Assembly (NCBI RefSeq): GCF_001269885.1
Contig: NZ_LHVH01000017.1
Location: 992,001-1,056,000, forward strand
Source: Pseudomonas kilonensis
GTDB taxonomy: Bacteria > Pseudomonadota > Gammaproteobacteria > Pseudomonadales > Pseudomonadaceae
Length of the DNA: 64,000 bases
Direction: 5' to 3'
In this document: one piece after another, positions 17,108 to 28,510 of the stretch
How the letters are laid out: every line of letters begins with the position of its first letter
How positions within the stretch are numbered: the stretch's first letter is position 1
Notes under the pieces: model-generated
What the model was told of the DNA's origin: nothing
The model's input: only the letters and a program-made list of their open reading frames with translations
Databases searched by the model: none
Position numbers and translations under genes: made by a program

Positions 17108-18523
17108 CTATTGAGACTCGGCAATCCCCAACGCCACCATTTTCTTGTACAGCGTCGACCTCCCCAACCCCAACCGCTCGGCCGCTTCAACCACTTTGCC
17201 CCCGCATTGCACGAGGGTGGTTTCGATCAACTGCCGGTCGAAGCGTGCCCGGGCCTCGCTGAAAGTTTCTTGCGGCAACGGTTCCAGGCTCGGGCTTGCC
17301 GTGTGGGTTACCGGTATGAACGTGCCGATGGCGGCGCGGATGTCCGCCGCCGTGAGCACCAGGTCATCGCTGAGCAGCGCGGCCCGTTCCAGCACGTTGC
17401 GCAGTTCGCGGATGTTGCCCGGCCAGGCGTGTTGCCGCAGCAGGTCGAGGGCGGCGTGGTTCAGTTCATGCTGGCTGCGCAGTTCTTCAAGGATCGCTTC
17501 GCTCAGGGCCGGCAAGTCTTCCAGGCGCTCGCGCAACGGCGGGACCTGGATCGGCAACACGTTGAGGCGGTAATACAGGTCGGCGCGGAACTCTCCGCGC
17601 TTGATCGCTGCTTCCAGGTCCATGGAGGTGGCGGCGATTATGCGCACGTCGCTTTGCAGCACCTCATTGGAGCCCACCGGTTCGTATTCCTTTTCCTGAA
17701 GCACGCGCAGCAGTTTGCTTTGCAGCGGCAGCGGCATGTCACCGATCTCGTCGAGGAACAGCGTACCGCCCTGGGCGATCTGCAGTTTGCCGGCGCGGCC
17801 CTTGCGGTCGGCCCCGGTAAAGGCCCCCGGGGCGGTGCCGAAGAATTCGGCTTCCAGCAGCGACTCGGGAATCGCCGCGCTGTTGATGCTGACGAACGCC
17901 TTGTGGGCGCGCGGCGAAGCGCTGTGGATGGCCTGGGCCAGCAGTTCCTTGCCGGTGCCGGTTTCGCCGAGCAGCAGCACCGGCGAATCGGCGCTGGCGC
18001 TGCGCCGGGCACGGCGCTTGACCTCAAGGCCGGCGTTGCTGGTGCCAATGAAATGGGCAAAGTTGTACTTGGTCTGGCGCGCCCGCAGCAGCGAGCGGGT
18101 GGAGGCCAGTTCTTCCTGCATGCTCAGGTAGCGCTTGAGCATCGGTGACAGGCTGCGCAACTCATCGAACAAGGCAAAGCCGATGGCACCGATCACCGCA
18201 CCCGCGCTGTCGTGGATCGGCAGGCGCATCACCACCAGGGGTTCCTTGGGCGTGTCCTGCATGTCCAGCAGGATCGGGCGCCCGGTGCGCACCACTTCAC
18301 GCAACAGGCTGCCGGGAATCACGCTTTCGCACGCCCGGCCAATCGCCTCCTGCGCCGAGTTCAGGCCGAAGCGGCGGGCGTAGCGTTCGTTCATCCAGAC
18401 GATATTCGCGTCACGGTCGACAATCACCGTGCCTTCGCTGGACTGCTCGATGATCTCGAACAACGAACGGATCGCCAGCGTGCGGACGCGCTTATAATCC
18501 TTGAGGCTTTCGGTGGGGTTCAT
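17108..18523 (-). CDS. hbcR: Sigma-54-dependent enhancer-binding regulator, HbcR-like
   Basis: A 471-residue activator. A PAS sensor (about 15-120: EGTVIVDRDANIVWMNERYARRFG) precedes an AAA+ domain with Walker A GETGTGKELLAQAIH, the sigma-54 contact loop GAFTGADRKGRAGK and Walker B GTLFLDEIGDMP. A C-terminal Fis-type HTH follows (VEAAERLGLGRSTLYKKM). In P. aeruginosa the corresponding neighbour of bdhA is HbcR, the RpoN-dependent activator of 3-hydroxybutyrate catabolism; assignment here rests on synteny and domains. The ATG at 18523 is chosen because the upstream part of the frame runs through a REPIN. Confidence 0.85.
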   Translation of the reverse strand: MNPTESLKDYKRVRTLAIRSLFEIIEQSSEGTVIVDRDANIVWMNERYARRFGLNSAQEAIGRACESVIPGSLLREVVRTGRPILLDMQDTPKEPLVVMRLPIHDSAGAVIGAIGFALFDELRSLSPMLKRYLSMQEELASTRSLLRARQTKYNFAHFIGTSNAGLEVKRRARRSASADSPVLLLGETGTGKELLAQAIHSASPRAHKAFVSINSAAIPESLLEAEFFGTAPGAFTGADRKGRAGKLQIAQGGTLFLDEIGDMPLPLQSKLLRVLQEKEYEPVGSNEVLQSDVRIIAATSMDLEAAIKRGEFRADLYYRLNVLPIQVPPLRERLEDLPALSEAILEELRSQHELNHAALDLLRQHAWPGNIRELRNVLERAALLSDDLVLTAADIRAAIGTFIPVTHTASPSLEPLPQETFSEARARFDRQLIETTLVQCGGKVVEAAERLGLGRSTLYKKMVALGIAESQ

Positions 18524-18558
18524 GATAATTCCAGAATGTGTGGGTTCTGTTCGGGCCT

Positions 18559-18642
18559 CTTCGCGAGCAAGCCCGCTCCCACATTGGATTGTGTTCGTAT
18601 GAACGATCGAGAGCACCTGTGGGAGCGGGCTTGCTCGCGAAG
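18559..18642. repeat. REPIN (inverted REP pair)
   Basis: Perfect 25-base arms (CTTCGCGAGCAAGCCCGCTC... and its complement at 18618-18642) lie between the activator gene and the yejF stop codon. Confidence 0.9.
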
Positions 18643-18673
18643 GCCGCGACGCGGTCCAACTGCATAACGCCGA

Positions 18674-20272
<1,599 letters not shown>

Positions 20273-20279
20273 GGCCGTT

Positions 20280-21302
20280 TCATGATCGTGGGTCGAACGC
20301 GTCTCGCAACGCCTCGCCGATAAACACCAGTAGAGAAAGAATCAGTGCCAGGGTGAAAAACGCCGTCAGCCCCAGCCACGGCGCTTGCAGGTTTTGCTTG
20401 CCCTGGGCGATCAGTTCCCCCAGCGACGCGCTGCCGGCCGGCATGCCGAAGCCGAGGAAATCCAGGGCGGTGAGGGTGGAGATCGCCCCGGTGAGGATGA
20501 AGGGCAGATAGCTCAGGGTGGCGTTCATCGCGTTGGGCAGGATATGCCGCACGATCACCTTGCGGTCCGACAAACCCAGCGCCCGGGCGGCTTTCACGTA
20601 TTCCAGGTTGCGCCCGCGCAGGAACTCGGCGCGGACCACGTCCACCAGGGCCAGCCAGGAAAACAGCGCCATGATCCCCAGCAACCACCAGAAATTCGGC
20701 TCGACGAAGCCGGACAGGATGATCAGCAGGTAGAGCACCGGCAGCCCGGACCAGACTTCCAGCAAGCGTTGCCCGAGCAAATCCACCCAGCCACCGTAAT
20801 ACCCCTGCAATGCACCGGCGGCGATACCGATCAGCGCGCTGATGGCGGTCAGGGCCAGGGCGAACAGGATCGACACCCGCGCACCGAAGATCACCCGGGC
20901 CAGCACGTCCCGGGACTGGTCATCGGTGCCCAGCCAGTTCACGGTCGAGGGTGGGCTCGGGGCCGGTTGGTTGAGGTCGTAATTGGGTGTGTCGTCGCTG
21001 AACGGGATCGGTGGGAACCACAGCCAGCCGCCGTCCTTGTGAATCAGGTTCTGCACGTAGCTGCTGCGGTAGTCGGCCTGGAACGGCAGCTGCCCACCAA
21101 ATTCCTGTTCGGTATGGCGCTTGAACACCGGGAAATACAGCGAACCCTGGTAGCTGACCACCAGCGGCTTGTCATTGGCGATCAACTCGCCGCCCAGGCT
21201 CAGGATGAACAGGCCGATGAACAGCCACAGCGACCACCAGCCCCGGCGATTTTTCTTGAAACGTTCGAAGCGCCGGCGGCCCAAGGGGGAAAACTTGAAC
21301 AT
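20280..21302 (-). CDS. yejE: Peptide ABC importer permease (YejE)
   Basis: A 340-residue DppC/OppC-type permease. The N-terminus FSPLGRRRFERFKKNRRGWWS precedes the first helix. A long periplasmic loop holds NWLGTDDQSRDVLARVIFGAR, and the ATPase-docking loop reads EYVKAARALGLSDRKVIVRH. It matches YejE of the Yej system, which imports peptides and, in enterobacteria, microcin C. Its start overlaps the yejB stop by one base (TGATG). Confidence 0.93.
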   Translation of the reverse strand: MFKFSPLGRRRFERFKKNRRGWWSLWLFIGLFILSLGGELIANDKPLVVSYQGSLYFPVFKRHTEQEFGGQLPFQADYRSSYVQNLIHKDGGWLWFPPIPFSDDTPNYDLNQPAPSPPSTVNWLGTDDQSRDVLARVIFGARVSILFALALTAISALIGIAAGALQGYYGGWVDLLGQRLLEVWSGLPVLYLLIILSGFVEPNFWWLLGIMALFSWLALVDVVRAEFLRGRNLEYVKAARALGLSDRKVIVRHILPNAMNATLSYLPFILTGAISTLTALDFLGFGMPAGSASLGELIAQGKQNLQAPWLGLTAFFTLALILSLLVFIGEALRDAFDPRS

Positions 21303-22360
21303 CAGGCGTTCCTCGCGGCGAAGTCGATGCGCGGGTCCACCAGGGTGTAGCAGAGGTCGCCGACGAGTTTGATCAGCAGGCCGAACAGCGTAAAGATGAA
21401 CAACGAGCCGAACACCACCGGATAATCCCGGGAGACCGCGGCCTCGTAGCTCATGCGTCCGAGGCCGTCGAGGGAAAAAATCACCTCGATCAACAAGGAG
21501 CCGGCGAAGAACACGCTGATGAACGCCTGGGGAATGCCCGATACCACCAGCAGCATCGCGTTGCGGAACACGTGACCGTACAGCACCCGTTGTTCGCTCA
21601 TGCCTTTGGCCCGCGCGGTGACCACGTACTGGCGGGTGATTTCATTGAGGAACGAGTTCTTGGTCAGGATCGTCAGGGTGGCGAAGCCGCCGATCACCAG
21701 CGACGTCACGGGCAGCACCAGGTGCCAGAAGTAATCGGCGATCTTGCCCAGCGTCGACAGCGACTCGAAGTTATCCGACACCAGCCCGCGCACCGGAAAC
21801 CAGTTCAGCGAGGTGCCGCCGGCGAACACCACGATCAGGAACATCGCGAAGAGGAACGCCGGCATCGCATAGCCAATGATGATCGCCGTGCTGCTCCAGA
21901 CATCGAATGCCGAACCGTGACGCACCGCCTTGCGGATGCCCAGGGGGATCGACACCAGGTACGTGATCAGCGTCGCCCAGAGCCCGAGGGAAATGGTCAC
22001 CGGCATCTTTTCCAGGATCAGGTCGGTGACCGTCGCGCCGCGGAAGAAACTCTTGCCGAAGTCCAGGCGAGCGTAACTGCTGAGCATCAGCCACAGGCGT
22101 TCGTGGGCCGGTTTATCGAAGCCGTATTGTTTCTCGATGTCCTTGATCAGTTGCGGATCCAGGCCGCGACTGGCGCGGGAGCTGCCGGTCATGGCATTGC
22201 CCGAACCGCCGACACTGGCGCCGCCGATGCCTTGCAGCTGGGCGATGGCCTGTTCCACCGGTCCGCCGGGCGCGGCCTGCACGATGACGAAATTCACCAG
22301 CAGGATAATCACCAGCGTGGGGATGATCAGCAGCAGGCGTCGCGCGATATAAGCCCACAT
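21302..22360 (-). CDS. yejB: Peptide ABC importer permease (YejB)
   Basis: A 352-residue DppB/OppB-type permease starting [21 protein letters not shown] long first periplasmic loop with Gly/Ser-rich sequence is typical for YejB. The docking loop is [21 protein letters not shown]. The start at 22360 is set by homology and by the one-base TGATG overlap with the preceding binding-protein gene. It forms the membrane channel with YejE. Confidence 0.93.
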   Translation of the reverse strand: MWAYIARRLLLIIPTLVIILLVNFVIVQAAPGGPVEQAIAQLQGIGGASVGGSGNAMTGSSRASRGLDPQLIKDIEKQYGFDKPAHERLWLMLSSYARLDFGKSFFRGATVTDLILEKMPVTISLGLWATLITYLVSIPLGIRKAVRHGSAFDVWSSTAIIIGYAMPAFLFAMFLIVVFAGGTSLNWFPVRGLVSDNFESLSTLGKIADYFWHLVLPVTSLVIGGFATLTILTKNSFLNEITRQYVVTARAKGMSEQRVLYGHVFRNAMLLVVSGIPQAFISVFFAGSLLIEVIFSLDGLGRMSYEAAVSRDYPVVFGSLFIFTLFGLLIKLVGDLCYTLVDPRIDFAARNA

Positions 22361-24228
22361 CAATGCGGCCCTCCGGGTGTGCCGCGCTTGATGCGTTCGG
22401 CGCGCATCTGCTCGTTGGTCAACGGAGTGGTGCTCACTTCCCACCAGCTTTCGATGGCTTCGTCATTACTGGCCTGAACTTTCGGGATGCCGAAGCGGTT
22501 CCACCACACGGTCGAGCTGCCCGGCGGGTAATAGTTGGGAATCCAGTAGTAATTCCATTGCAGCACCCGGTCCAGTGAACGGGCGTGGTGGAGCATGTCG
22601 GCTTTGGTCGTGGCCTTGACCAGGCCGTCGATCAGGGCATCCACCGCCGGGTTCTGCAAGGCCATGTAGTTGTTGGCCCCCGGGTCGTTGGCGGCCGCCG
22701 AGCCGAAGTAGTTGTAGAGCTCCATGCCCGGCGATGTGCTGACGGGGTAGCCGGTGATGATCATGTCGTAGTCACGGCTCATCAGGCGATTGACGTACTG
22801 GGACGCGTCGATATGGCGGATGCTCATGTCGATGCCGATTTGCGCCAGGGTTCGTTTATAGGGCAGCAGCAGGCGGTCGATACCGTTCTGGCTGTTCAGG
22901 AACGTGAAGCTCAGCGGCTCGCCCTCGGCATTCACCAAGCGGTCGCCGTCGGGTTTCCAGCCGGCCTGTTCCAGCAGCGCCAGGGCTTGCAGTTGCTTGT
23001 CGCGGATCACGCCGCTGCCGTCGGTTTTCGGAGCCTGGAAGACTTGGGTGAAGACTTCGTCGGGAATCTGCCCGCGCAAGGGCTCGAGAATCGCCCGTTC
23101 GCCGGCATCGGGCAGTTCCCGGGCGGCAAGGTCAGTGTTGGAAAAGTAACTCTGCTGACGCACATAGACGTTGCGCATCATCTGGCGATTGCTCCATTCG
23201 AAATCCCAGAGCATCGCCAGGGCCTGGCGCACACGACGATCCTGGAACTGCGGTTTTTGCAGGTTGAAGACGAAACCCTGGGCAGTCTGGGGGGCTTGGG
23301 TGGCCAGGTGGGCCTTTTGCAGGCGACCATCCTGCAGGGCCGGGCCGTCATAGCCGATGGCGTAGCCGGTGGCGGAGAATTCGCGGTTGTAGTCATAGGC
23401 GCCGCCGCGCAGCACCTGGCGGGCGACGTCGGTGTCGCCAAAATACTCGATGCTGAAATGGTCGAAATTGTAGAGCCCACGACTGACCGGCAGGTCCTTG
23501 CCCCACCAATCGGCATTGCGCTTGAAGGTAATGCTGCGCCCGGAATCGACCTTGCTCACCCGGTAGGGGCCACTGCCCAGCGGGGCCTCGTAGCCGCCGC
23601 CGTTGGCGAAGTCGCGGGTCTTCCACCAGTGTTCGGGAAAGACCGGCAGGGTGGCGATGTCCAGGGGCAGGGTACGGCTTTCGTTGTTCTTGAAGTTGAA
23701 GCGAACGGTGCGTTCGTCCTCGACCACGACGTCCTTGACCGCCGCGAACTGGGTGCGATAGCGCAGGCTGCCCTGGGTCATCAACAGCTCGAAGCTGTAG
23801 CGCACGTCCTGGGCGGTAATGGGTTTGCCATCGGCGAAGCGCGCCTTCGGGTTCAGGTAGAAGCGCAGCGACAGGCCATCGTCGGCTCGCTCCATCTTCT
23901 GCGCCACCAGGCCGTAGACGGTATAGGGCTCATCCAGCGAGCGCTGGGCCAGTGGCGAATACAGCATCCCGTCGATCTGGCTGACGCCGATGCCTTTGTC
24001 GATATACGGCAGCACATGGTCGAAGTGGCCGATCTCGATGGCCGAGCGGCGCATAGTCCCGCCTTTGGGGGCCTGGGGATTGGTGTAGGCGAAGTGGCCG
24101 AAGCCTTCGGCGTATTTGGCCGGTTCGCCATAGACAGTCAGGGCATGTTGCGGTGCTGCATCGGCGCCGACGGCGCCTGTCAGCAGGACCACGGCAGTCA
24201 ATAGCAGGGAAGGGAACGCCAGTCGCAT
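22360..24228 (-). CDS. yejA: Peptide ABC importer periplasmic binding protein (YejA)
   Basis: A 622-residue family 5 solute-binding protein. The signal peptide [20 protein letters not shown] ends near GADA-A. The mature protein starts [30 protein letters not shown] in YejA style and has the peptide-binding fold ([18 protein letters not shown]). An open frame continues 46 codons upstream through repeat DNA, but the signal peptide fixes the start at 24228. First gene of the yejABEF operon, all minus strand with minimal gaps. Confidence 0.93.
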   Translation of the reverse strand: MRLAFPSLLLTAVVLLTGAVGADAAPQHALTVYGEPAKYAEGFGHFAYTNPQAPKGGTMRRSAIEIGHFDHVLPYIDKGIGVSQIDGMLYSPLAQRSLDEPYTVYGLVAQKMERADDGLSLRFYLNPKARFADGKPITAQDVRYSFELLMTQGSLRYRTQFAAVKDVVVEDERTVRFNFKNNESRTLPLDIATLPVFPEHWWKTRDFANGGGYEAPLGSGPYRVSKVDSGRSITFKRNADWWGKDLPVSRGLYNFDHFSIEYFGDTDVARQVLRGGAYDYNREFSATGYAIGYDGPALQDGRLQKAHLATQAPQTAQGFVFNLQKPQFQDRRVRQALAMLWDFEWSNRQMMRNVYVRQQSYFSNTDLAARELPDAGERAILEPLRGQIPDEVFTQVFQAPKTDGSGVIRDKQLQALALLEQAGWKPDGDRLVNAEGEPLSFTFLNSQNGIDRLLLPYKRTLAQIGIDMSIRHIDASQYVNRLMSRDYDMIITGYPVSTSPGMELYNYFGSAAANDPGANNYMALQNPAVDALIDGLVKATTKADMLHHARSLDRVLQWNYYWIPNYYPPGSSTVWWNRFGIPKVQASNDEAIESWWEVSTTPLTNEQMRAERIKRGTPGGPH

Positions 24229-24294
24229 TGTCAGCCTTAAAGCCGGGTGATCGATGACACGATTTGTACGCGAGCGGCGCATGAATCGCCAGCC

Positions 24295-24445
24295 CTTGTG
24301 GAGAAGGGATTTATCTGTGGGAGCAAGACCTGTGGGAGCAAGGCTTGCCCGCGATGGCCGCGCCACGGTCCAACAGCTAAGCCGCGTTATCGTTCATCGC
24401 GGGCAAGCCTTGCTCCCACAGCGGGGATAAATCCCCTCGCCACAA
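24295..24445. repeat. Composite inverted repeat: outer arms enclosing a REPIN (second copy)
   Basis: It has the same layout as 14462-14615: an outer CTTGTGGAGAAGGGATTTAT arm (imperfect here), an extra REP head unit, a REPIN with GGGAGCAAGGCTTGCCCGCG arms, then GATAAATCCCCTCGCCACAA. It lies just upstream of yejA. Confidence 0.82.
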
Positions 24446-24486
24446 TGAATCACATCACCCTTGAGTGAAGGGTATCTGTACCGGGA

Positions 24487-24768
24487 TCAGTCCTGACGGC
24501 TGGTGACTTCCAGCAGGTGGTAGCCGAACTGGGTCTTGACCGGGCCCTGGACCACATTGATCGGTGCGCTGAATACCACGGTGTCGAATTCCTTGACCAT
24601 CTGGCCCGGGCCGAACGAACCCAGGTCGCCGCCCTGACGGCTGGACGGGCAGGTGGAGTTGGCCTTGGCTACTTCGGCGAAATCTTTTCCGGCTTCGATC
24701 TGGGCCTTGAGTTCGTTGCACTTGTCTTCGGTGGAAACCAGGATGTGGCGGGCAGTGGCTTTGGCCAT
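24487..24768 (-). CDS. ppiC: Parvulin-type peptidyl-prolyl isomerase, single domain (second copy)
   Basis: A 93-residue cytosolic parvulin: ATARHILVST, YSTCPSS-like NSTCPSSRQGGDLGSF, and FGYHLLEVTSRQD. It has no signal peptide and no chaperone domain. It is the classical PpiC length. The ATG at 24768 follows AAGGAATTTCCCTC and starts the conserved domain. It is paralogous to the 8080-8355 gene. It stands alone between the lipase and yejA. Confidence 0.93.
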   Translation of the reverse strand: MAKATARHILVSTEDKCNELKAQIEAGKDFAEVAKANSTCPSSRQGGDLGSFGPGQMVKEFDTVVFSAPINVVQGPVKTQFGYHLLEVTSRQD

Positions 24769-24864
24769 GAGGGAAATTCCTTTCGATGTAGTTAAAGGTG
24801 TTGAGCCTACCGGATTCATTGACGGGTTGTTGTCAAAATTGCGTCAAAACCTTGGACCCGGCGA

Positions 24865-25734
24865 TCAAAGGCCGGCTTTGCGCAGGCGCTCGGCGTGGCG
24901 CAGGTAAAGCTCTGTGGGGTCTGTACCCTTGCGTGATATGCCGGCTCCTGGGCTGATGGCCTCCATATGGTCCATTGGATAGTCGGAGCGAATGACCTTG
25001 CCCAGGTGCGAACTGAAGCGTCCGACCAGGCCGTCGTTCTGCTCGGCTTCGGTGATGAAGTAGTCGGAAAAGGCGCGGCAGAAACCCTGCAAAGGCTCCG
25101 ATGCTTGCCCCGTAGCCTCGCGCAACGTACCGCTCCATGAGTAGTAGCGCACGCCATTGACCCGGTCCGGGCCGTTCCCACCCCAGTGCTTCGGCAGGCC
25201 TTGGGGGTATTTGTCGTTGAAGGTGCCCACACCCTCAGTGGTCAACGTCGCCAGCGCGGCGACGGCGGTGGGCGATAGCTGCGCCTGCCCGTCAAGCAGC
25301 GAGATGAAATCGGCGAACAGTGTGGCGACGCCCCTTGCCACATGCCCCGGCAAGCGTCCGGGGGTAAGGGCCTTGTGCAGGAAGTCGGCCAGTTCGGAAC
25401 CATGGTTGGGACCGCTGACCGACGTGACCGAGGCCACTTTGTCGGGTGCCAGCGCGGCGGCATACCGGGCGGCCAGCGCACCTTGGCTGTGGCCGATCAG
25501 GTTGACCCGGGCGGCACCGGTGCCGGCCAGGACCCGATCGATTTGCGCCAGCAGTTGTTCGCCTCTGGCCTCGTTGCAATGGGTGGCCGACAGGTACGGG
25601 ATGAACACCCGGGCACCGCCTGCGCGTAGGGTTAGTTTGATGCCATGGAAAAGTTCGAAACCGCCGATCCTGTCAAACCCGAACAACCCATGGACCAACA
25701 GGATGGGAAATTGAGTGGTTGCATTCCGTTGCAT
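24865..25734 (-). CDS. Triacylglycerol lipase/esterase, alpha/beta hydrolase (family I-like)
   Basis: A 289-residue hydrolase. The oxyanion segment FPILLVHGLFGFDRIGG, the nucleophile elbow GHSQG, the acid in NDGLVGRFSSHLG and the His in SDYPMDHMEA match Pseudomonas/Burkholderia true lipases of family I. Those are normally exported with an N-terminal signal and need a Lif foldase; here no signal peptide is visible from either possible start and no foldase gene is nearby. I chose the ATG at 25734, seven bases after AAAAGGT, over a GTG at 25761. It may be a cytosolic esterase or use another export route. Confidence 0.82.
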   Translation of the reverse strand: MQRNATTQFPILLVHGLFGFDRIGGFELFHGIKLTLRAGGARVFIPYLSATHCNEARGEQLLAQIDRVLAGTGAARVNLIGHSQGALAARYAAALAPDKVASVTSVSGPNHGSELADFLHKALTPGRLPGHVARGVATLFADFISLLDGQAQLSPTAVAALATLTTEGVGTFNDKYPQGLPKHWGGNGPDRVNGVRYYSWSGTLREATGQASEPLQGFCRAFSDYFITEAEQNDGLVGRFSSHLGKVIRSDYPMDHMEAISPGAGISRKGTDPTELYLRHAERLRKAGL

Positions 25735-26057
25735 GTTCGTACCTTTTTCGAAGAGGTTCACGATGAATTTGCGACTTCACTCTAATCCAGGCCTGTAATG
25801 GACGGTGTAGGAAGAAACCGCGCTGAACCGGGGAAACCGGAATAGAAAAAGTGGGAAGAATGGGAAATAGCCCGGTGCTGGCTAAAGGTGTAGGAGGTCT
25901 CCTATAACCCGAGTCGTTTGCAGCTACAGCTTTGAACGCCAGGGACCACCGCCGTTGTCGTCTTGTCTGGCTGTGGGTTTGGCGCGAACGGGTTTTAATG
26001 GCTCCATCGAGCGCCGTTATGCAAACGGTGCCTTCATCCAAGGACTGGAGCCTGTAC
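25735..26057. other. Intergenic region with a 14-base palindrome
   Basis: No credible gene. TAGGAGGTCTCCTA at 25891-25904 is a perfect palindrome in a promoter-like position for the gene at 26058 or the lipase gene; it could be a regulator site. An AGGACTGGAG ribosome site ends the region. Confidence 0.4.
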
Positions 26058-27119
26058 ATGATCACTTACCCCTCTCTTCAACGATCCCGTTCAACCTCAG
26101 GAGCAAGGCTGCCGCCACCGGTCCTGGCAGCGGCCAGAGACGGGGTGATCGACCCCGCTTGGCGCAAGGCCGTCGTTACCGTCAAGCCTTATCCGATGAT
26201 GGCGTGCGGGGATGAGGTGCTGCTGCGTTGGCATGGGCTCAACAACGAGGGAGAGCCTTACCGACATGAAGTGGCCGGGTTCGTCACGGAGCGGCAAGTA
26301 GGGCGAGACGTCGTGTTCGTCGTGCGCGAACCGCATATCGCCGAGTTGGACGGTGGCTCGCTGGAGCTCTCCTACCAGGTGACGGGCAAACAGTTGCCGG
26401 CCACCCTGGTTTCGCAACATCTGCAACTGGACATCGGCGATGTATCACCGCAACTGCTGCCTGCCATTGCCAACGATGCGGTCGGTGGCAGCCTTGATCC
26501 GAGTCGGGTACCTGACGGAACGTGGGTGATGATTCGGCCCTACGCCAGGATGGCGGTCGGCGATCGGTTGATCCTGACGGCCAGCAAGGACTCCAACGCG
26601 CTTTGGCGCGATGTGCTGGAGATAGAAGCCCATGCTGTCGGTCGTGAGGTATCGCTCTGGGTCGATCATTCGCTGATCGCTCCCCATGTAGGGCACAACC
26701 TGGCCTTGGCCTATGTCGTCAGGCGCGGACATTCGGTGCGCCGTGCCGAGCCCTTGTCGGTGCACATCGGTCCTCTGCTGCGTCCTGCGTTGAAGGCGCC
26801 CAGGATCCGGGAGATGAACGACGGGTGGCTGGATGTCGACGATTTGCAAGAGGGGGTGACGATTGTCGTCGATGATCCCGGGCTTGAGGCGGGCGAGTTG
26901 GTCTGGTTGCAGTGCAACGGAAACTCGTCTTATGTCCTTGAACGCGAAATCACCGAGGCCACGGCGGGCCAACCGCTCGCTTTTGTGATTCCTGCGGTGT
27001 ATTGGCAGGATCAAGGCGACAGGTCGGTGGACGTGTTCTATCAGGTCGAGCGCCTGGATGACGTCAGCCAGCGTTCCGAGTGGGTGACGGTCCAGGTTCG
27101 TTCCAGTGCGCCAGGCTGA
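26058..27119 (+). CDS. Protein with three tandem beta-rich repeats, unknown function
   Basis: This 353-residue protein has no signal peptide or catalytic motif I recognise. After ~35 residues it consists of three related ~95-residue units. The first opens near KAVVTVKPYPMMACGDEVLL, the second near TWVMIRPYARMAVGDRLIL and the third near VTIVVDDPGLEAGELVWLQ. The first two end with strands like LELSYQV and LALAYVV, the third with VDVFYQV. The spacing suggests repeated Ig-like beta sandwiches. The ATG at 26058 has a good GGAG at 26047-26050; the longer frame upstream is not supported. No operon partner. Confidence 0.65.
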   Translation: MITYPSLQRSRSTSGARLPPPVLAAARDGVIDPAWRKAVVTVKPYPMMACGDEVLLRWHGLNNEGEPYRHEVAGFVTERQVGRDVVFVVREPHIAELDGGSLELSYQVTGKQLPATLVSQHLQLDIGDVSPQLLPAIANDAVGGSLDPSRVPDGTWVMIRPYARMAVGDRLILTASKDSNALWRDVLEIEAHAVGREVSLWVDHSLIAPHVGHNLALAYVVRRGHSVRRAEPLSVHIGPLLRPALKAPRIREMNDGWLDVDDLQEGVTIVVDDPGLEAGELVWLQCNGNSSYVLEREITEATAGQPLAFVIPAVYWQDQGDRSVDVFYQVERLDDVSQRSEWVTVQVRSSAPG

Positions 27120-27200
27120 GCGAGGCGCTCCCAGAGAAGATAATGCTGTTCACTTGGGAGGGGCGATAGATCTGTGGCGAGAGAGCCTGCTCCCGCTGGT

Positions 27201-27312
27201 CGCTGTAGGAGCTGTCGAGCGAAGCGAGGCTGCGATCTTTTGATCTTTCGCTCCAGACTCAATTGGCAATGGAAAGATCGCAGCCTCGTTTCACTCGACA
27301 GCTCCTACAGCG
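27201..27312. repeat. Inverted repeat of the GTAGGAGCTGTCGAG family
   Basis: Two ~40-base arms start CGCTGTAGGAGCTGTCGAG on each strand, inverted with only two mismatches. The arms include GAGGCTGCGATCTTT. This is a dispersed Pseudomonas repeat different from the REPs above. It fills most of the gap before the DAHP synthase stop codon. Confidence 0.85.
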
Positions 27313-27392
27313 CAGCCCAACGGGAGCAAGTGCTCACCACAATGATCCAGACAAGCCACAGTATTTATCCCAGAAGAGGGCGCATTCGGACC

Positions 27393-28463
27393 TCAGGCTG
27401 GCAATCGCAGCTTGCGATGGGCTTCGCGCAGCAATAGCTCGGTGGACTCCCAGCCCAGGCAACCGTCGGTGACCGAGACGCCGTAGCGCATCGATGGGCT
27501 CAGCGGTTGGCAGCCTTCGAACAGATGGCTTTCGAGCATCATGCCGATCAGGGCGCGGTTCCCTTGCAGCCGTTGTTCCAGCACGTCGTTGAACACCTGC
27601 GGTTGGCGCAGCGGGTCTTTGCCGCTGTTGGCGTGGCTGCAGTCCACCATGATCCTGGCCGGTATCTTGAGGCGGGTCAGGTCGTGGTGTATCTGCGTGA
27701 CGCTCTGCTGGTCGTAGTTCGGCCCGCGATGGCCGCCGCGTAGCACCAGGTGGGTGTCGGGGTTGCCCGGCGTCTGGATGATCGCTGGATGCCCCTGGCT
27801 ATCCACGCCGAAATGCCGATGGGGATGGGCGGCAGAGCGCATGGCATCGCAGGCAATGCCGACCCCGCCGTCCGTGCCGTTCTTGAACCCCACGGGCATG
27901 CCCAGGCCGCTGGCCATTTCCCGATGGATCTGCGATTCGGTGGTGCGTGCACCGATGGCGACCCAACTGAGCAGGTCATCGAAGTAGCTGGCGGCCATGG
28001 GTTGCAACAGTTCGGTGGCGACGGGCAAGCCCAGTTGCAATATTTCGCGCATCAGTTCCCGGGACAGGGTCAGGCCGGCAGCCATGTCATCGCTGCCATC
28101 CAGGCCAGGATCGTAGGCCAGGCCTTTCCAGCCTACGGTCGTGCGGGGCTTTTCCACGTAGGCGCGCATGACCAGCAGCATGCTGTCGCTCACTTCATGG
28201 GCCACGCGAGCCAGGTTGGCGGCGTATTCGAGGGCGGATTTCGGGTCGTGGATCGAGCAGGGGCCAACGATGACCAGCAGGCGGGAGTCCTCACCCTCGA
28301 GGATCGCGCGGATGGCCTGGCGATGGGCGCTCACTTGATGGCTCAACGCGGTGCTGAGCGGCAATTGGTGCTTGAGTTGCAACGAGCTCGGCAGACGCAG
28401 GGTCAGGGCTTCGTTGGCAGGGTTGAGCGTGGACAGCGGCAAAGCGGAGACGGACGAATTCAT
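27393..28463 (-). CDS. 3-Deoxy-7-phosphoheptulonate (DAHP) synthase, type I
   Basis: A 356-residue AroA-I alpha enzyme, the first step of the shikimate pathway from PEP and erythrose 4-phosphate. Motifs: VIVGPCSIHDPKSALEYA, RAYVEKPRTTVGWKG, GARTTESQIHREMASGL, FKNGTDGG and VDCSHANSGKDP, which hold the substrate and metal ligands. The ATG at 28463 follows CAGGAAGCC. Regulation looks unusually elaborate: an aromatic-rich leader peptide, a terminator and a second aromatic-rich small ORF lie upstream on the same strand. Which aromatic amino acid inhibits the enzyme cannot be told from sequence alone. Confidence 0.95.
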   Translation of the reverse strand: MNSSVSALPLSTLNPANEALTLRLPSSLQLKHQLPLSTALSHQVSAHRQAIRAILEGEDSRLLVIVGPCSIHDPKSALEYAANLARVAHEVSDSMLLVMRAYVEKPRTTVGWKGLAYDPGLDGSDDMAAGLTLSRELMREILQLGLPVATELLQPMAASYFDDLLSWVAIGARTTESQIHREMASGLGMPVGFKNGTDGGVGIACDAMRSAAHPHRHFGVDSQGHPAIIQTPGNPDTHLVLRGGHRGPNYDQQSVTQIHHDLTRLKIPARIMVDCSHANSGKDPLRQPQVFNDVLEQRLQGNRALIGMMLESHLFEGCQPLSPSMRYGVSVTDGCLGWESTELLLREAHRKLRLPA

Positions 28464-28510
28464 GATTTGGCTTCCTGGACGGGCAGCGGGTTCATTCCCG
28501 CGCGCCGGTC

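Noticed and set aside
22585..24204. 539-codon plus-strand frame opposite yejA
   Set aside because: The minus strand encodes a full YejA with signal peptide and operon overlaps.
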